The notes under the pieces were generated by a model. It saw only the letters and a list, made by a program, of their open reading frames with translations, had not been told where the DNA came from and made no database searches. From Arthrobacter sp. B6 (GTDB lineage Bacteria > Actinomycetota > Actinomycetes > Actinomycetales > Micrococcaceae): DNA of 64,000 bases. Positions 42,993 to 51,716 of the stretch are shown piece by piece. Position numbers and translations under genes: made by a program. Where the stretch lies: contig NZ_KV467168.1 in the NCBI RefSeq assembly GCF_001663775.1, forward strand, positions 2,392,870 through 2,456,869. Direction: 5' to 3'. Position 1 is the stretch's first letter, and the number at the start of each line of letters is the position of its first letter.

Positions 42993-44317
42993 GCACTCAG
43001 CCAACCATCGCCCGCGTCCAAGTGGTGCCCGTTGCCGGCCACGACAGCATGCTGATGAACCTCAGCGGCGCGCACGGCCCCTTCTTCACCCGCAACGTGG
43101 TTATCGTTACCGACTCGGACGGCCGCACCGGTCTCGGCGAGGTTCCCGGCGGTGAGAAGATCAAGGGCACCATCGAGGAAGCCGGGACGCTCATCACCGG
43201 CCAGCCTGTAGCCCGCTACCGTTCCCTGCTGCGCGGGATTGCGGCAGAGTTCGCCGACCGTGACGCCGGGGGCCGCGGGCTGCAGACGTTCGACCTGCGT
43301 ACCACCGTCCACGCCGTCACCGCCGTCGAATCCGCCCTGCTGGACCTGCACGGCCAGTTCCTCGGCGTCCCCGTCGCTGAACTGCTCGGCGATGGGCAGC
43401 AGCGCACCTCGGTTCCGATGCTCGGTTACCTCTTCTTTGTTGGCGACCACGCCCGGACCGACCTTCCCTATCTGGTGGAGGACGCGCCGTCGGACCGCTG
43501 GGAGAAGCTCCGGCGCCAGGAGGCCATGACGCCGGAAGCCGTCGTCGCCTTGGCGGAAGCCGCCCAGGAACGCTACGGCTTCAGCGACTTCAAGCTCAAG
43601 GGCGGCGTGCTTTCCGGCGACGATGAAGTTGACGTTGTGACAGCGCTGGCCAAGCGCTTCCCCGAGGCAAGGGTGACCCTTGACCCCAACGGCGGATGGC
43701 TCCTGGAGGAGGCCATCCGCCTCGGCAAGCGGATGCAGGGCGTCGTTGCCTACGCCGAGGACCCGTGCGGTGCGGAAGGCCGCTTCTCCGGCCGGGAAGT
43801 CATGGCGGAATTCCGCCGCGCCACCGGCCTGAAGACGGCCACCAACATGATCGCCACGGACTGGCGGGAAATGTCCCACGCCATCCGGAGCAACGCCGTG
43901 GACATCCCGCTGGCCGATCCGCACTTCTGGACCATGTCCGGCTCCGTCCGGGTGGCGCAGCTGTGCAACGAGTTCGGGCTCACCTGGGGATCACACTCGA
44001 ACAACCACTTCGATATCTCGCTGGCCATGTTCACGCACACCGGCGCCGCCGCCCCGGGCGAAATCACTGCCCTGGACACGCACTGGATCTGGCAGGACGG
44101 GCAGGGGCTGACCAAAAACCCGCTGCAAATCCGCGACGGCGCCATCGAAGTCCCGGCAGCTCCGGGCCTCGGCATCGAACTGGACCGCGACGCCCTAAAC
44201 AAGGCGCATGAGCTGTACCTTCAGCATGGCCTCGATGCACGTGACGACAGCATCGGAATGCAGTACTACATCGACGGCTGGTCCTTCGACCCGAAGCGGC
44301 CCTGCCTGGTCCGCTAA
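42989..44317 (+). CDS. gudD: Glucarate dehydratase
   Basis: A 442-residue enolase-superfamily enzyme. [20 protein letters not shown] opens the capping domain. Catalytic elements are FSDFKLKGG (the KxK pair), [24 protein letters not shown] (metal ligands) and [13 protein letters not shown] (catalytic His). It dehydrates D-glucarate or L-idarate to 5-dehydro-4-deoxyglucarate, the substrate of KdgD. It is the third gene of the kdgD-ALDH-gudD operon, with a 4-base overlap. A terminator follows. Confidence 0.95.
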   Translation: MSTQPTIARVQVVPVAGHDSMLMNLSGAHGPFFTRNVVIVTDSDGRTGLGEVPGGEKIKGTIEEAGTLITGQPVARYRSLLRGIAAEFADRDAGGRGLQTFDLRTTVHAVTAVESALLDLHGQFLGVPVAELLGDGQQRTSVPMLGYLFFVGDHARTDLPYLVEDAPSDRWEKLRRQEAMTPEAVVALAEAAQERYGFSDFKLKGGVLSGDDEVDVVTALAKRFPEARVTLDPNGGWLLEEAIRLGKRMQGVVAYAEDPCGAEGRFSGREVMAEFRRATGLKTATNMIATDWREMSHAIRSNAVDIPLADPHFWTMSGSVRVAQLCNEFGLTWGSHSNNHFDISLAMFTHTGAAAPGEITALDTHWIWQDGQGLTKNPLQIRDGAIEVPAAPGLGIELDRDALNKAHELYLQHGLDARDDSIGMQYYIDGWSFDPKRPCLVR

Positions 44318-44338
44318 GGGCGCTCGACCAACCAAGTT

Positions 44339-44383
44339 TCCGCACGGCCGGCCCTCCTTCGCAACGGGAATCGGCCGTGCGGA
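44339..44383. terminator. Hairpin between gudD and the AEC gene
   Basis: Perfect 12-base arms TCCGCACGGCCG (44339-44350) and CGGCCGTGCGGA (44372-44383) with a 21-base internal loop that pairs partially. It lies 22 bases after the gudD stop and probably lowers read-through into the carrier gene. Confidence 0.65.
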
Positions 44384-44407
44384 GCCTAAAAGCCAGAAGG
44401 GCGCACT

Positions 44408-45325
44408 TTGGGCGGCGTTGTCTCCGGAATACTGATCGTCTGCGCTGTCATTGCCGTGGGCTATTTCGCCGCCCGGCTGCGGATCCTGGGGCCGGAAGTC
44501 CAGGGCGCCCTGACCCGGACGGCCTTCCACATCACCAACCCGGCGCTGCTGTTTACGGTCGTGGCCGGAAGCGACATCCGCGCCGCCCTGGGAACCGATG
44601 CCCCGCTCGCGCTGCTCTCGGCAGCGATAGTGGGGCTTCTCTATTGCCTGGCGAGTTTCCTGTTCTTCCGGCGTCCGGTGGCTGAGACAGCCGTCGGGGC
44701 CATGGCCAGCAGCTACGTCAACGCCAACAACATCGGCATCCCGGTGTCCCTCTACGCGGTGGGGACGGCGCAGCACGTGGCACCCGTGCTGCTGGTCCAG
44801 CTCCTGGTGCTGGCGCCGTTCTACCTCACCGTCCTTGGCCTGGCGTCAGGCTCCAAAGTCTCGTGGAAAAAGGTGCTGCTCCAGCCGTTGGCCAGTCCCA
44901 TGATCATCGCGTCGGGGCTGGGGGTCGTCGTCGCCCTCACGGGCTGGACCGCACCGGACCTTCTGCAAAAGCCCATCGACATGCTGGCCGGAGGTGCCGT
45001 GCCCATGGTGCTGCTGGCCTTCGGCCTCTCCCTCGCGGGCCGTGCACCGCTGCAGAAGGGCGACGGCCGGGTGGAAACCCTCGTGGCCACGTTCCTCAAG
45101 ACTGCCGGGATGCCGCTCGTTGTATGGGCCTTGGGCCGCTTCGTTTTCGGACTGGACGGGCAGCACCTCCTCGCCAGCGTGATCATGGCAGCGCTGCCCA
45201 CTGCCCAGAATGTCTTTCTCTTTGCCTCCCCTTACTGCCGCGGAATGAGCGTGGCCCGGGACGTCATCCTGTGCACCACGGTGTTGAGCATCGGCGCGCT
45301 CCTGGTTGTCGCCTGGCTTGTCTAG
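44408..45325 (+). CDS. AEC family transporter
   Basis: A 305-residue membrane protein with ten predicted segments in two halves. It matches auxin-efflux-carrier-type permeases: FHITNPALLFTVVAGSDI, MASSYVNANNIGIPVSLYAV, FLKTAGMPLVVWALGR and ALPTAQNVFLFASPYCRGM. Bacterial AEC proteins move dicarboxylates such as malate. Following gudD on the same strand, it may export or import an acid of the pathway. The start is TTG 44408 behind AGAAGG (44395-44400), which is unusual and not certain. Confidence 0.85.
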   Translation: MGGVVSGILIVCAVIAVGYFAARLRILGPEVQGALTRTAFHITNPALLFTVVAGSDIRAALGTDAPLALLSAAIVGLLYCLASFLFFRRPVAETAVGAMASSYVNANNIGIPVSLYAVGTAQHVAPVLLVQLLVLAPFYLTVLGLASGSKVSWKKVLLQPLASPMIIASGLGVVVALTGWTAPDLLQKPIDMLAGGAVPMVLLAFGLSLAGRAPLQKGDGRVETLVATFLKTAGMPLVVWALGRFVFGLDGQHLLASVIMAALPTAQNVFLFASPYCRGMSVARDVILCTTVLSIGALLVVAWLV

Positions 45326-45349
45326 CTGCCTGCCTGCCCGCCGCCCGCT

Positions 45350-45570
45350 TGTCCGGTGTTCCGGGTTGCCACGTCACCTACTGGTCACACGGCGGAACAA
45401 CCAGCACCGACAACGGCGCCCTCCTGTGCACCCATCACGACCACCTCATCCACAAGGACAATGGCAAATCCAAGTCAACAAAGGTGTGCCCTGGTTCATC
45501 CCGCCACCCCACATCGACCCCCACCAAAACCCCAACGAAACCACCACCAAAAGTAGGCCACTCCCCAGGC
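45350..45570 (+). pseudogene. Remnant of a DUF222/HNH endonuclease-like gene
   Basis: This stretch translates as GVPGCHVTYWSHGGTTSTDN followed by GALLCTHHDHLIHKDNG, then, after a frame change near 45470, QIQVNKGVPWFIPPPHIDPH. This is the C-terminal HNH region of the multicopy DUF222-HNH proteins of actinobacteria, with about ten residues lost after PGC and a frameshift. The whole N-terminal DUF222 domain is missing. It fills most of the 362-base gap between the AEC gene and the next operon, and probably marks a past insertion or recombination at this point. Confidence 0.7.
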
Positions 45571-45607
45571 TCGGTAGGACAGCGAAAAGCGGTGCAGCCT
45601 TATCTAA

Positions 45608-45635
45608 AGACTTGTATCACAAGTCTTATACTTGT
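45608..45635. promoter_or_regulatory. GntR operator upstream of the galactarate dehydratase
   Basis: Two overlapping palindromes: AGACTTGTATCACAAGTCT (45608-45626) and ACAAGTCTTATACTTGT (45619-45635). The TTGTATnACAA core is characteristic of FCD-type GntR regulators. The site lies about 55 bases before the dehydratase start, and a GntR gene is in the same operon, so autoregulation is likely. Confidence 0.72.
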
Positions 45636-45687
45636 ACTCTAAGCAGGAGGGCAATGCAGCCCGGACAGCCTGCTTTCGAGGAGCACC

Positions 45688-46815
45688 ATGAGCACCGTAG
45701 ACCTCATCCGCCACGTAAGACTTTCCACTGCGAGACTTCCGCTCGCCGTTCCCATCAGTGACGCCAAGGTGTTCACCGGTCGCCAGAAGCCCATGACCGA
45801 GGTGGTCTTCCTCTTTGCCGAAATCACCACGGAGCAGGGCCACAGCGGCGTCGGCTTCAGTTACTCCAAGCGCGCCGGTGGCCCCGCCCAGTACGCCCAC
45901 GCCAAGGAGGTCGCCGAAGGAATTGTCGGCGAGGACCCCAATGACATCGGCAAGCTCTACACCAAGCTCCTCTGGGCCGGCGCCTCGGTGGGCCGCTCCG
46001 GCGTTGCCACGCAGGCATTGGCTGCCATCGACATTGCCCTCTATGACCTCAAAGCCAAGCGTGCCGGACTTCCCCTGGCCAAATTCCTTGGCTCCTACCG
46101 CGATTCCGTGCAGACCTATAACACCTCCGGTGGATTCCTCAACGCCTCCCTGGAAGAGGTCAAAGCCAGGGCAACCGTCCTCCTGGACGAGGGAATCGGC
46201 GGCATCAAGATCAAAGTGGGCCTGCCCGACAGCAAAGAAGACCTGCGCCGGGTCGCCGGCATCCGTGAGCACATCGGCTGGGACGTCCCGCTGATGGTGG
46301 ACGCCAACCAGCAGTGGGACCGCGCCACCGCACTGCGGATGGGCCGCCAGCTGGAGGAGTTCAACCTCATCTGGATCGAGGAGCCGCTGGATGCTTACGA
46401 CTTTGAGGGCCACGCCCATCTGGCCAATGTGCTGGATACGCCCATCGCCACCGGTGAGATGCTGGCGTCCGTTGCCGAGCACAAGGGCCTGATCAGCGCC
46501 AACGGCTGCGACATCATCCAACCTGATGCACCTCGCGTCGGCGGCATCACCCAGTTCCTGCGCCTTGCCGCCCTTGCCGACGAGCGCGGGCTGGGTCTGG
46601 CCCCTCACTTTGCGATGGAGATCCACCTGCACCTCGCAGCCGCCTACCCGCGGGAGCCATGGGTGGAGCACTTCGACTGGCTCGATCCGCTGTTCAACGA
46701 ACGCCTCGAAACCAAGAACGGCCGCATGATCGTTCCGGACCGCCCGGGCCTCGGCGTGACCCTGAGTGACCAGGCGCGCGCCTGGACCACCGAGTCCGTG
46801 GAGTTCGGCGCGTAA
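45688..46815 (+). CDS. Galactarate/L-talarate dehydratase (enolase superfamily)
   Basis: A 375-residue mandelate-racemase-type enzyme. It has the capping domain PLAVPISDAKVFTGRQKPMT, the KxK motif GIGGIKIKVGLPDSK, metal ligands in LMVDANQQWD, IWIEEPLDAYD and IATGEMLASV, and the His in LAPHFAMEIHLHLAAAYPRE. The HFDWLDPLFNERLE segment is typical of TalrD/GalrD. It would dehydrate meso-galactarate to 5-dehydro-4-deoxyglucarate, feeding the same KdgD. ATG 45688 follows the GntR operator. A GntR gene follows by 10 bases. Confidence 0.88.
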   Translation: MSTVDLIRHVRLSTARLPLAVPISDAKVFTGRQKPMTEVVFLFAEITTEQGHSGVGFSYSKRAGGPAQYAHAKEVAEGIVGEDPNDIGKLYTKLLWAGASVGRSGVATQALAAIDIALYDLKAKRAGLPLAKFLGSYRDSVQTYNTSGGFLNASLEEVKARATVLLDEGIGGIKIKVGLPDSKEDLRRVAGIREHIGWDVPLMVDANQQWDRATALRMGRQLEEFNLIWIEEPLDAYDFEGHAHLANVLDTPIATGEMLASVAEHKGLISANGCDIIQPDAPRVGGITQFLRLAALADERGLGLAPHFAMEIHLHLAAAYPREPWVEHFDWLDPLFNERLETKNGRMIVPDRPGLGVTLSDQARAWTTESVEFGA

Positions 46816-46825
46816 CCTTGAACGC

Positions 46826-47521
46826 ATGAGCCGGAACCTGACCGCGGACCTCGCCGCCGACCTTCGCAACCGCATTGTGGACGGCGTGATCCAGCCCGGG
46901 GAGAAGCTCCCGAGCGAGAACGCGCTGATGGGCGAATTTGGCGTCAGCCGCACAGTAGTGCGCTCGGCCCTGACCCGCCTCCAGGCTGAAGGGCTCGTGG
47001 AAACCGAACGAGGGCGGGGCAGCTTCGCGCTGACCCCGCCCGACAACGGCCCCCTGCCAGTACCGGGCGGCCGGCCGGTTGCCAGCATTGAGGACCGCCT
47101 CCACCTGCTGGAATTCCGGATGGGGGTGGAGGCCGAGGCTGCAGCACTGGCCGCCCGGAACCACACAGAACGCCAGCTCCGGGCCGTCAATGCAGCGCTG
47201 GAGCAGTTCACCGCCAGCCCAGACCACCCCGGCCATGCCATGAAGTTCGATTTTGAGTTCCACCGCGCCATTGCGGCCGCCTCCGGGAACCCGTTCTACT
47301 CGGACTGCGTGGCCGCCCTGGGCCAGACCATGATCGCGATGCCGCGCACCCGGCTCATGACCGGCGTCGAGCACTACGCCCGCGACCACTTCGACCAGGT
47401 GATCCACGAACACCGGTCCATCGCTGCAGCCATTGCGGATGGTGATGAAACCGCCGCAGCTGCCGCGATGCGCAGCCACCTGGCAAACTCCCGACGCCGG
47501 CTGCGCGCCTCACGCCAATAG
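46826..47521 (+). CDS. GntR family regulator, FCD subfamily
   Basis: A 231-residue regulator. The HTH contains RIVDGVIQPGEKLPSENALM and GVSRTVVRSALTRLQAEGLV, with the wing VETERGRGSFAL. The FCD ligand domain includes LLEFRMGVEAEAAALAARN and DFEFHRAIAAASGNPFY, with the Asp/His metal ligands. ATG 46826 is used. It lies 10 bases after the galactarate dehydratase gene, and the operon promoter carries a matching palindrome, so it likely represses this operon until an aldarate appears. Confidence 0.9.
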   Translation: MSRNLTADLAADLRNRIVDGVIQPGEKLPSENALMGEFGVSRTVVRSALTRLQAEGLVETERGRGSFALTPPDNGPLPVPGGRPVASIEDRLHLLEFRMGVEAEAAALAARNHTERQLRAVNAALEQFTASPDHPGHAMKFDFEFHRAIAAASGNPFYSDCVAALGQTMIAMPRTRLMTGVEHYARDHFDQVIHEHRSIAAAIADGDETAAAAAMRSHLANSRRRLRASRQ

Positions 47522-47544
47522 CCGGGGCCGCCCACCCCTTCCCT

Positions 47545-47608
47545 GGAGTTTTTGTCCACGTCTGGCGACTTGGCGGCCTCGGAAGTCGCCATATGTGGAC
47601 AAAAATTT
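47545..47608. repeat. Intergenic inverted repeat, family A copy 3
   Basis: The left arm GGAGTTTTTGTCCAC and right arm GTGGACAAAAATTT pair through the TTTTTGTCCAC core. An inner stem GGCGACTT/AAGTCGCC is perfect. It lies between the convergent GntR and LysR genes, where it would end both transcripts. Confidence 0.85.
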
Positions 47609-47622
47609 GGGCTGGGTGGGCC

Positions 47623-48534
47623 TCAGGGAGATTCGATCAGGTCAAGCAGCCTGAGCACGGCAGGGTTGGCCGTCTCCTCATTCCATGCCAGTTCAAGGTC
47701 AACCCGGTTCAGTTCCTGGATGCCGTGCCGCCCGTCGATCTCGTGGAACTCCACTCCTGCGGGGGCAAAAGCCATGGCTGAGGCGGGAACGAGGGTAACG
47801 CCCAAGCCGGCCTGGACGAAGGCCAGCAGGGCGGGTACCTGGCTGGCGTACTGGGTGATGTTCGCGTGCGCCCCGGCGCTGGCGAACAGGCGGAGCACCA
47901 GGTCGTGGAAGTACCGCGCCTCCTTGGTGGAATACATGAGCAGGGGCAGCCTGTCCAGGGATCCGAGCGGGAGCGGGGCTCCCTGCGGTGCCGCCATGTT
48001 GCCCAGAAGGGAGCTGCCTTCCGGCAGCGCCACCACCAGGCGGTCCTTCATAAGTGGCCGTGACACCACCCCGGGCCGGGCCACGATGGGCCGCAGTAGG
48101 CCGATATCGACGCTGCCCTTAACCAAGCCATCCATCTGGTCAGTGGACACCAGTTCCCGCAGCACAAAGGAGACGCCGGGCATGCTCTCTGCGGCGTGGC
48201 GCAACATCAAAGGCAGTGCGCTCTGGCCGGCGATGGCGGTGTAGCCCACGGTGATGGCGCCCGCTTCGCCGGAGGAGACCCGCCGGACATCCAAATCCGT
48301 CTTGATGCACATGTCCAGGATTTGCCGTGCCCGTGGCAGCAGGGTGGCGCCGGCGGCGGTCAACTCCACCTTCCTGCTGGTGCGGCCAAAGAGCTGCGTC
48401 CCGAGCTTTTTCTCGAGCATCTGGATCTGCCGGCTGAGCGGAGGCTGCGTCATGTTGAGCCTCACCGCCGCCGCACCAAAGTGCAGTTCCTCGGCGACGG
48501 CAACAAAGGCCTCAAGCTGGGGTAAGGAAAACAT
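47623..48534 (-). CDS. LysR family regulator of the second dehydratase operon
   Basis: A 303-residue LysR protein. The HTH contains VAEELHFGAAAVRLNMTQPP and LSRQIQMLEKKLGTQLFGRT, close to the LysR at 39406. The effector domain has VGYTAIAGQSALPLMLRHA, VDIGLLRPIVARPG and TLVPASAMAFAPAG. It is divergent from the glucarate-dehydratase-like gene at 48660 with a T-N11-A type site in the gap, so it should control that operon and itself. Confidence 0.92.
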   Translation of the reverse strand: MFSLPQLEAFVAVAEELHFGAAAVRLNMTQPPLSRQIQMLEKKLGTQLFGRTSRKVELTAAGATLLPRARQILDMCIKTDLDVRRVSSGEAGAITVGYTAIAGQSALPLMLRHAAESMPGVSFVLRELVSTDQMDGLVKGSVDIGLLRPIVARPGVVSRPLMKDRLVVALPEGSSLLGNMAAPQGAPLPLGSLDRLPLLMYSTKEARYFHDLVLRLFASAGAHANITQYASQVPALLAFVQAGLGVTLVPASAMAFAPAGVEFHEIDGRHGIQELNRVDLELAWNEETANPAVLRLLDLIESP

Positions 48535-48549
48535 TCATACCTTTACTGG

Positions 48550-48564
48550 ATTGTTAAGTGCAAT
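48550..48564. promoter_or_regulatory. LysR T-N11-A site upstream of the second dehydratase
   Basis: ATTGTTAAGTGCAAT contains ATTG/CAAT arms with a 7-base gap, fitting the T-N11-A LysR box. It lies 15 bases upstream of the LysR start codon and 96 before the dehydratase start. Confidence 0.5.
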
Positions 48565-48659
48565 AATTAGCTTGGACTTGGATCAATTGCTCCCATTATG
48601 GTCGGTGAAAGGGGAAGGGGAAACAACCTCACCCGCGCCACACCAAGGAGCCCAGCGAC

Positions 48660-49961
48660 GTGAACCAGGCCTACCACCCGGCACACCATCTCAACCAGGT
48701 CAGAATTACGGACGTTAGCATCACGCCGGTTGCTTTCAAGGACCCGCCGCTGCTGAACACCGTGGGTGTTCATGAACCGTTCGCCCTGCGCGCCATCGTC
48801 GAGGTGCACACAGACTCCGGTGTCACCGGGTTGGGCGAAACTTACGGCGACGCCGGCCACATCGCGCGGCTTGAGCTGGCGGCGCGCGCACTGCCCGGTG
48901 CGGATGTCTTCAACATCAACGAGCTGCGCAGCCGGATAGCCATCTCCCTGCAGCAGGACACCATCCAGGGTGGCCACGGCATGAGCGGGATGGTCATCGG
49001 ATCCAGCACCACTGACCGGGTCCTTTCCGCGTTCGACGTCGCCGCCCTGGACATCCAGGGAAGGCTCCTGGGCCGTCCTGTGAGTGACCTTCTCGGCGGC
49101 GCCGTCAGGGACTCCGTGCAGTTCAGCGGCTATCTGTTCTACAAGTGGGCCGGCCACCCCGGCCACCAGGATGACGCCTGGGGCGCTGCCCTGGACCCGG
49201 CAGGGATTGTCCGACAGGCGCGGAAGATGGTGGACCAATACGGCTTCGCGGCACTCAAGCTCAAGGCAGGGGTGTTCCCTCCTGAGGAAGAGGTGGCGGC
49301 CATCAAAGCCCTTTCCACGGAATTCCCTGGTATGCCGCTGCGCATCGACCCCAATGCCGCCTGGAGCGTGGATACCTCCATCCGAGTGGGTAAGGACCTG
49401 GACGGCGTCCTGGAGTACCTGGAGGACCCGACGCCCGGCATCGAGGGAATGGCAGCCGTCCGCCGTGAGGTACGGATGCCGCTGGCCACCAACATGTGCG
49501 TGGTCAGCTTTGCCGACGTTGCCCCCGCTGTGGCCGCCGGCGCCGTCGACGTCATTCTCTCGGACCACCACTTCTGGGGCGGCCTGCGCCGTACCCAGTT
49601 CCTGGCGGGCATCACCGAAACCTTTGGCCTGGGCCTGTCCATGCACTCCAATTCCCATTTGGGCATCAGCCTGTCTGCCATGGTCCACCTCGCAGCCGCC
49701 ACACCCAATCTCGACTACGCCTGCGACACACACTGGCCGTGGAAGGACCCGGCAGAAGACGTCATCGTCCCGGGACTGTTCAATTTCGAAGGCGGCGCCG
49801 TCAAAGTCCCCACCGGTCCTGGGCTGGGGATCGAACTGGACCGTGACGCCCTGGCGCGCCTCCACCGCCAGTACCTCGACTGTGGACTGAGGAGCCGGGA
49901 TGACACGGGGTACATGAAACGCCTGCACCCCTCCTATGAACTACAGAGCCCGCGCTGGTGA
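48660..49961 (+). CDS. Glucarate dehydratase-like enolase superfamily protein
   Basis: A 433-residue GudD-like enzyme. The motifs are conserved but not identical to the first copy: AALKLKAGVFPPE (KxK), LRIDPNAAWS, YLEDPTPG, ATNMCVVSF and SMHSNSHLGISL. The active-site lysine, metal ligands and His all seem present. Differences around the substrate loops (PLLNTVGVHEPFALRAIVEV) suggest another aldarate or a racemase/dehydratase with shifted specificity. GTG 48660 starts it. The stop overlaps a 2-hydroxyacid dehydrogenase by 4 bases, an unusual partner for glucarate breakdown. Confidence 0.88.
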   Translation: MNQAYHPAHHLNQVRITDVSITPVAFKDPPLLNTVGVHEPFALRAIVEVHTDSGVTGLGETYGDAGHIARLELAARALPGADVFNINELRSRIAISLQQDTIQGGHGMSGMVIGSSTTDRVLSAFDVAALDIQGRLLGRPVSDLLGGAVRDSVQFSGYLFYKWAGHPGHQDDAWGAALDPAGIVRQARKMVDQYGFAALKLKAGVFPPEEEVAAIKALSTEFPGMPLRIDPNAAWSVDTSIRVGKDLDGVLEYLEDPTPGIEGMAAVRREVRMPLATNMCVVSFADVAPAVAAGAVDVILSDHHFWGGLRRTQFLAGITETFGLGLSMHSNSHLGISLSAMVHLAAATPNLDYACDTHWPWKDPAEDVIVPGLFNFEGGAVKVPTGPGLGIELDRDALARLHRQYLDCGLRSRDDTGYMKRLHPSYELQSPRW

Positions 49962-51010
49962 GGGCCTCCACGGCTTCGCGCCGCCGTTCAGATTCCCACC
50001 AGGAGCCACTAAGGATCGTGGTCACCGACCCCATTATCAGCCGTTTCGAGAACCGCTTGAAGCACGACGGCGGCGCCCACCATTGGGACATGGCAGCGGG
50101 TTGGACTCCTGAACGCCAGTTGGAGGCGCTTGCGGGTGCCGACGTCGTCGTCTGCTCTTCCCTCAACCCCGTGCAGGCGGCCGCCGCCGGCCAGCTCCGG
50201 CTGGTGCACGTCACCGGTGCCGGCTACGACAAAATATCGTTCCCGGAGGTGGCGCCGGCGGCCGCAGTCGCCAACACGTTCCACCATGCGCGTCCCATCG
50301 CCGAACACGTCCTGATGGTCACCCTGATTCTCTCCCGGAACGTCATCGCCGCCGACCAATCCGTCAGGCTCGGGCAGTGGCGGACCATCGCCACGGACGG
50401 TGGTGTGCCCTTCCATCCCTCGCTTGGCGACCTGACGATGGGGCTGGTGGGATTCGGTTCAATCGGAACAGAGGTGGCACGCATGGCCGGGCAGCTGGGA
50501 ATGAAAGTCCGTGCTGTCCGCCGGAACCCCTCCGCTCCCCTTCCCAACGGCATCAAACTCGACTGGGTGGGCGGGAACGACGAGCTACCCCTACTCTTGG
50601 CAGCGTCCGACGTTGTTGTAGTCACCGTTCCGCTGGATTCCTCGACAAAGGGCCTCATAGGGGCTGCTGAATTCGCTGCCATGAAGCAGTCGGCGCTCCT
50701 TATTAACGTGGCCCGAGGCCCGGTGGTGGATCAGGCTGCGCTGTTTTCCGCCCTCAAAGACCGGCGGATCGCCGGTGCCGGGATCGACGTCTGGTGGGGG
50801 TCACCGGCCGACGGCGTTATTCCGCCCGCTGCGCTTCCTTTCGCATCGCTGGACAACACCGTGCTGACGCCGCACCATTCGGGACATGCCCGCATCACCT
50901 TCGAGCGCCGGGCTGACGATATCGCGGCCAATATCCGGCGGCTCTCCCAGGGCCTGGAGCTGGTTAATGTGGTGCACAGGACGGTCAGGACGCCATTGCC
51001 GCCATCGTGA
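49958..51010 (+). CDS. D-2-hydroxyacid dehydrogenase family protein
   Basis: A 350-residue NAD(P)-dependent dehydrogenase. The N-terminal substrate domain has LVHVTGAGYDKISF, the Rossmann motif is MGLVGFGSIGTEVARMAGQL, catalytic Arg is in LINVARGPVVDQ, and His is in VLTPHHSGHA. The usual catalytic-Glu segment DVFxxEP is replaced by GIDVWWGSPADG, so activity may differ. Translational coupling to the dehydratase suggests it reduces or oxidises a keto/hydroxy acid made from the same aldarate. Its 3' end overlaps the convergent TauE gene by 26 bases. Confidence 0.88.
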   Translation: MRASTASRRRSDSHQEPLRIVVTDPIISRFENRLKHDGGAHHWDMAAGWTPERQLEALAGADVVVCSSLNPVQAAAAGQLRLVHVTGAGYDKISFPEVAPAAAVANTFHHARPIAEHVLMVTLILSRNVIAADQSVRLGQWRTIATDGGVPFHPSLGDLTMGLVGFGSIGTEVARMAGQLGMKVRAVRRNPSAPLPNGIKLDWVGGNDELPLLLAASDVVVVTVPLDSSTKGLIGAAEFAAMKQSALLINVARGPVVDQAALFSALKDRRIAGAGIDVWWGSPADGVIPPAALPFASLDNTVLTPHHSGHARITFERRADDIAANIRRLSQGLELVNVVHRTVRTPLPPS

Positions 51011-51716
51011 GTTGGAAGACCAGCAGGGCGCTTCCCAACGCCGAGGCGCCGAGCGCCAACAGCTTCAGGCGTGCGGCGTTGAGGAAGCGGTTCACCATCC
51101 TCGACGCCGCATAGCCAGCCACAACGGCGGGCACCATCCACAGCGCGAGCGTCAGCATCTCGGACGTGACGGCACCTGCGAGCCCCAGCGACACCATGGA
51201 AATCGAGGAGCCGACCATAAAGAACGCGCTCATGGTGCCCCGAAGCTGCGGTCCGTGGTGCCCCTGCCAGATCAGTGCCATGGGCGGCCCGCCGATGGAC
51301 GTGGCCGTGCCCATGATCCCCGAGGCCGCCCCCGCGGCGATCAGGTTTACCCTAACCGGTTTCGGCGCCCAGCCCCGGACAGCCAGCACCAGGCCCGTAA
51401 AGACCACTATGGCAACGGCCCAGGCCAGACCCTCCTTGGACAGCGCCACCACCAGGAAAGCCCCCACGATGCTCCCGGGGACCCGGCCCACCAGCGCCCA
51501 TCCTGTGCCCCGCAGGTCCAGGCTTTGGCGCTCCCGTACCGTCACGAGGATGGTGACCAGCAGCGCAAGGAGAATCAGCGTCGCTGGCAGCAGCTCCGGA
51601 TCCACCATGGCGATCACCGGGGCAGCCAGCATGCCCATGCCGAAACCGGTCGAGGCCTGCAGGCACGCCGCCAGGAAGATCACGCCTGCCATGACGGCAT
51701 ACTCAGCGCCCGTCAC
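50985..51716 (-). CDS. TauE/SafE family membrane permease
   Basis: A 243-residue membrane protein with eight predicted segments. It starts VTGAEYAVMAGVIFLAACLQ followed by ASTGFGMGMLAAPVIAMVDP, the GFG...P motif typical of TauE/SafE, with a second repeat at TATSIGGPPMALIWQGHHGP. The family exports or imports sulfite, sulfoacetate or other organic anions. GTG 51716 overlaps the upstream ABC ATPase stop by 4 bases, so it is the last gene of the ABC operon. A carboxylate or sulfonate substrate is possible. Confidence 0.85.
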   Translation of the reverse strand: MTGAEYAVMAGVIFLAACLQASTGFGMGMLAAPVIAMVDPELLPATLILLALLVTILVTVRERQSLDLRGTGWALVGRVPGSIVGAFLVVALSKEGLAWAVAIVVFTGLVLAVRGWAPKPVRVNLIAAGAASGIMGTATSIGGPPMALIWQGHHGPQLRGTMSAFFMVGSSISMVSLGLAGAVTSEMLTLALWMVPAVVAGYAASRMVNRFLNAARLKLLALGASALGSALLVFQLTMAAMAS

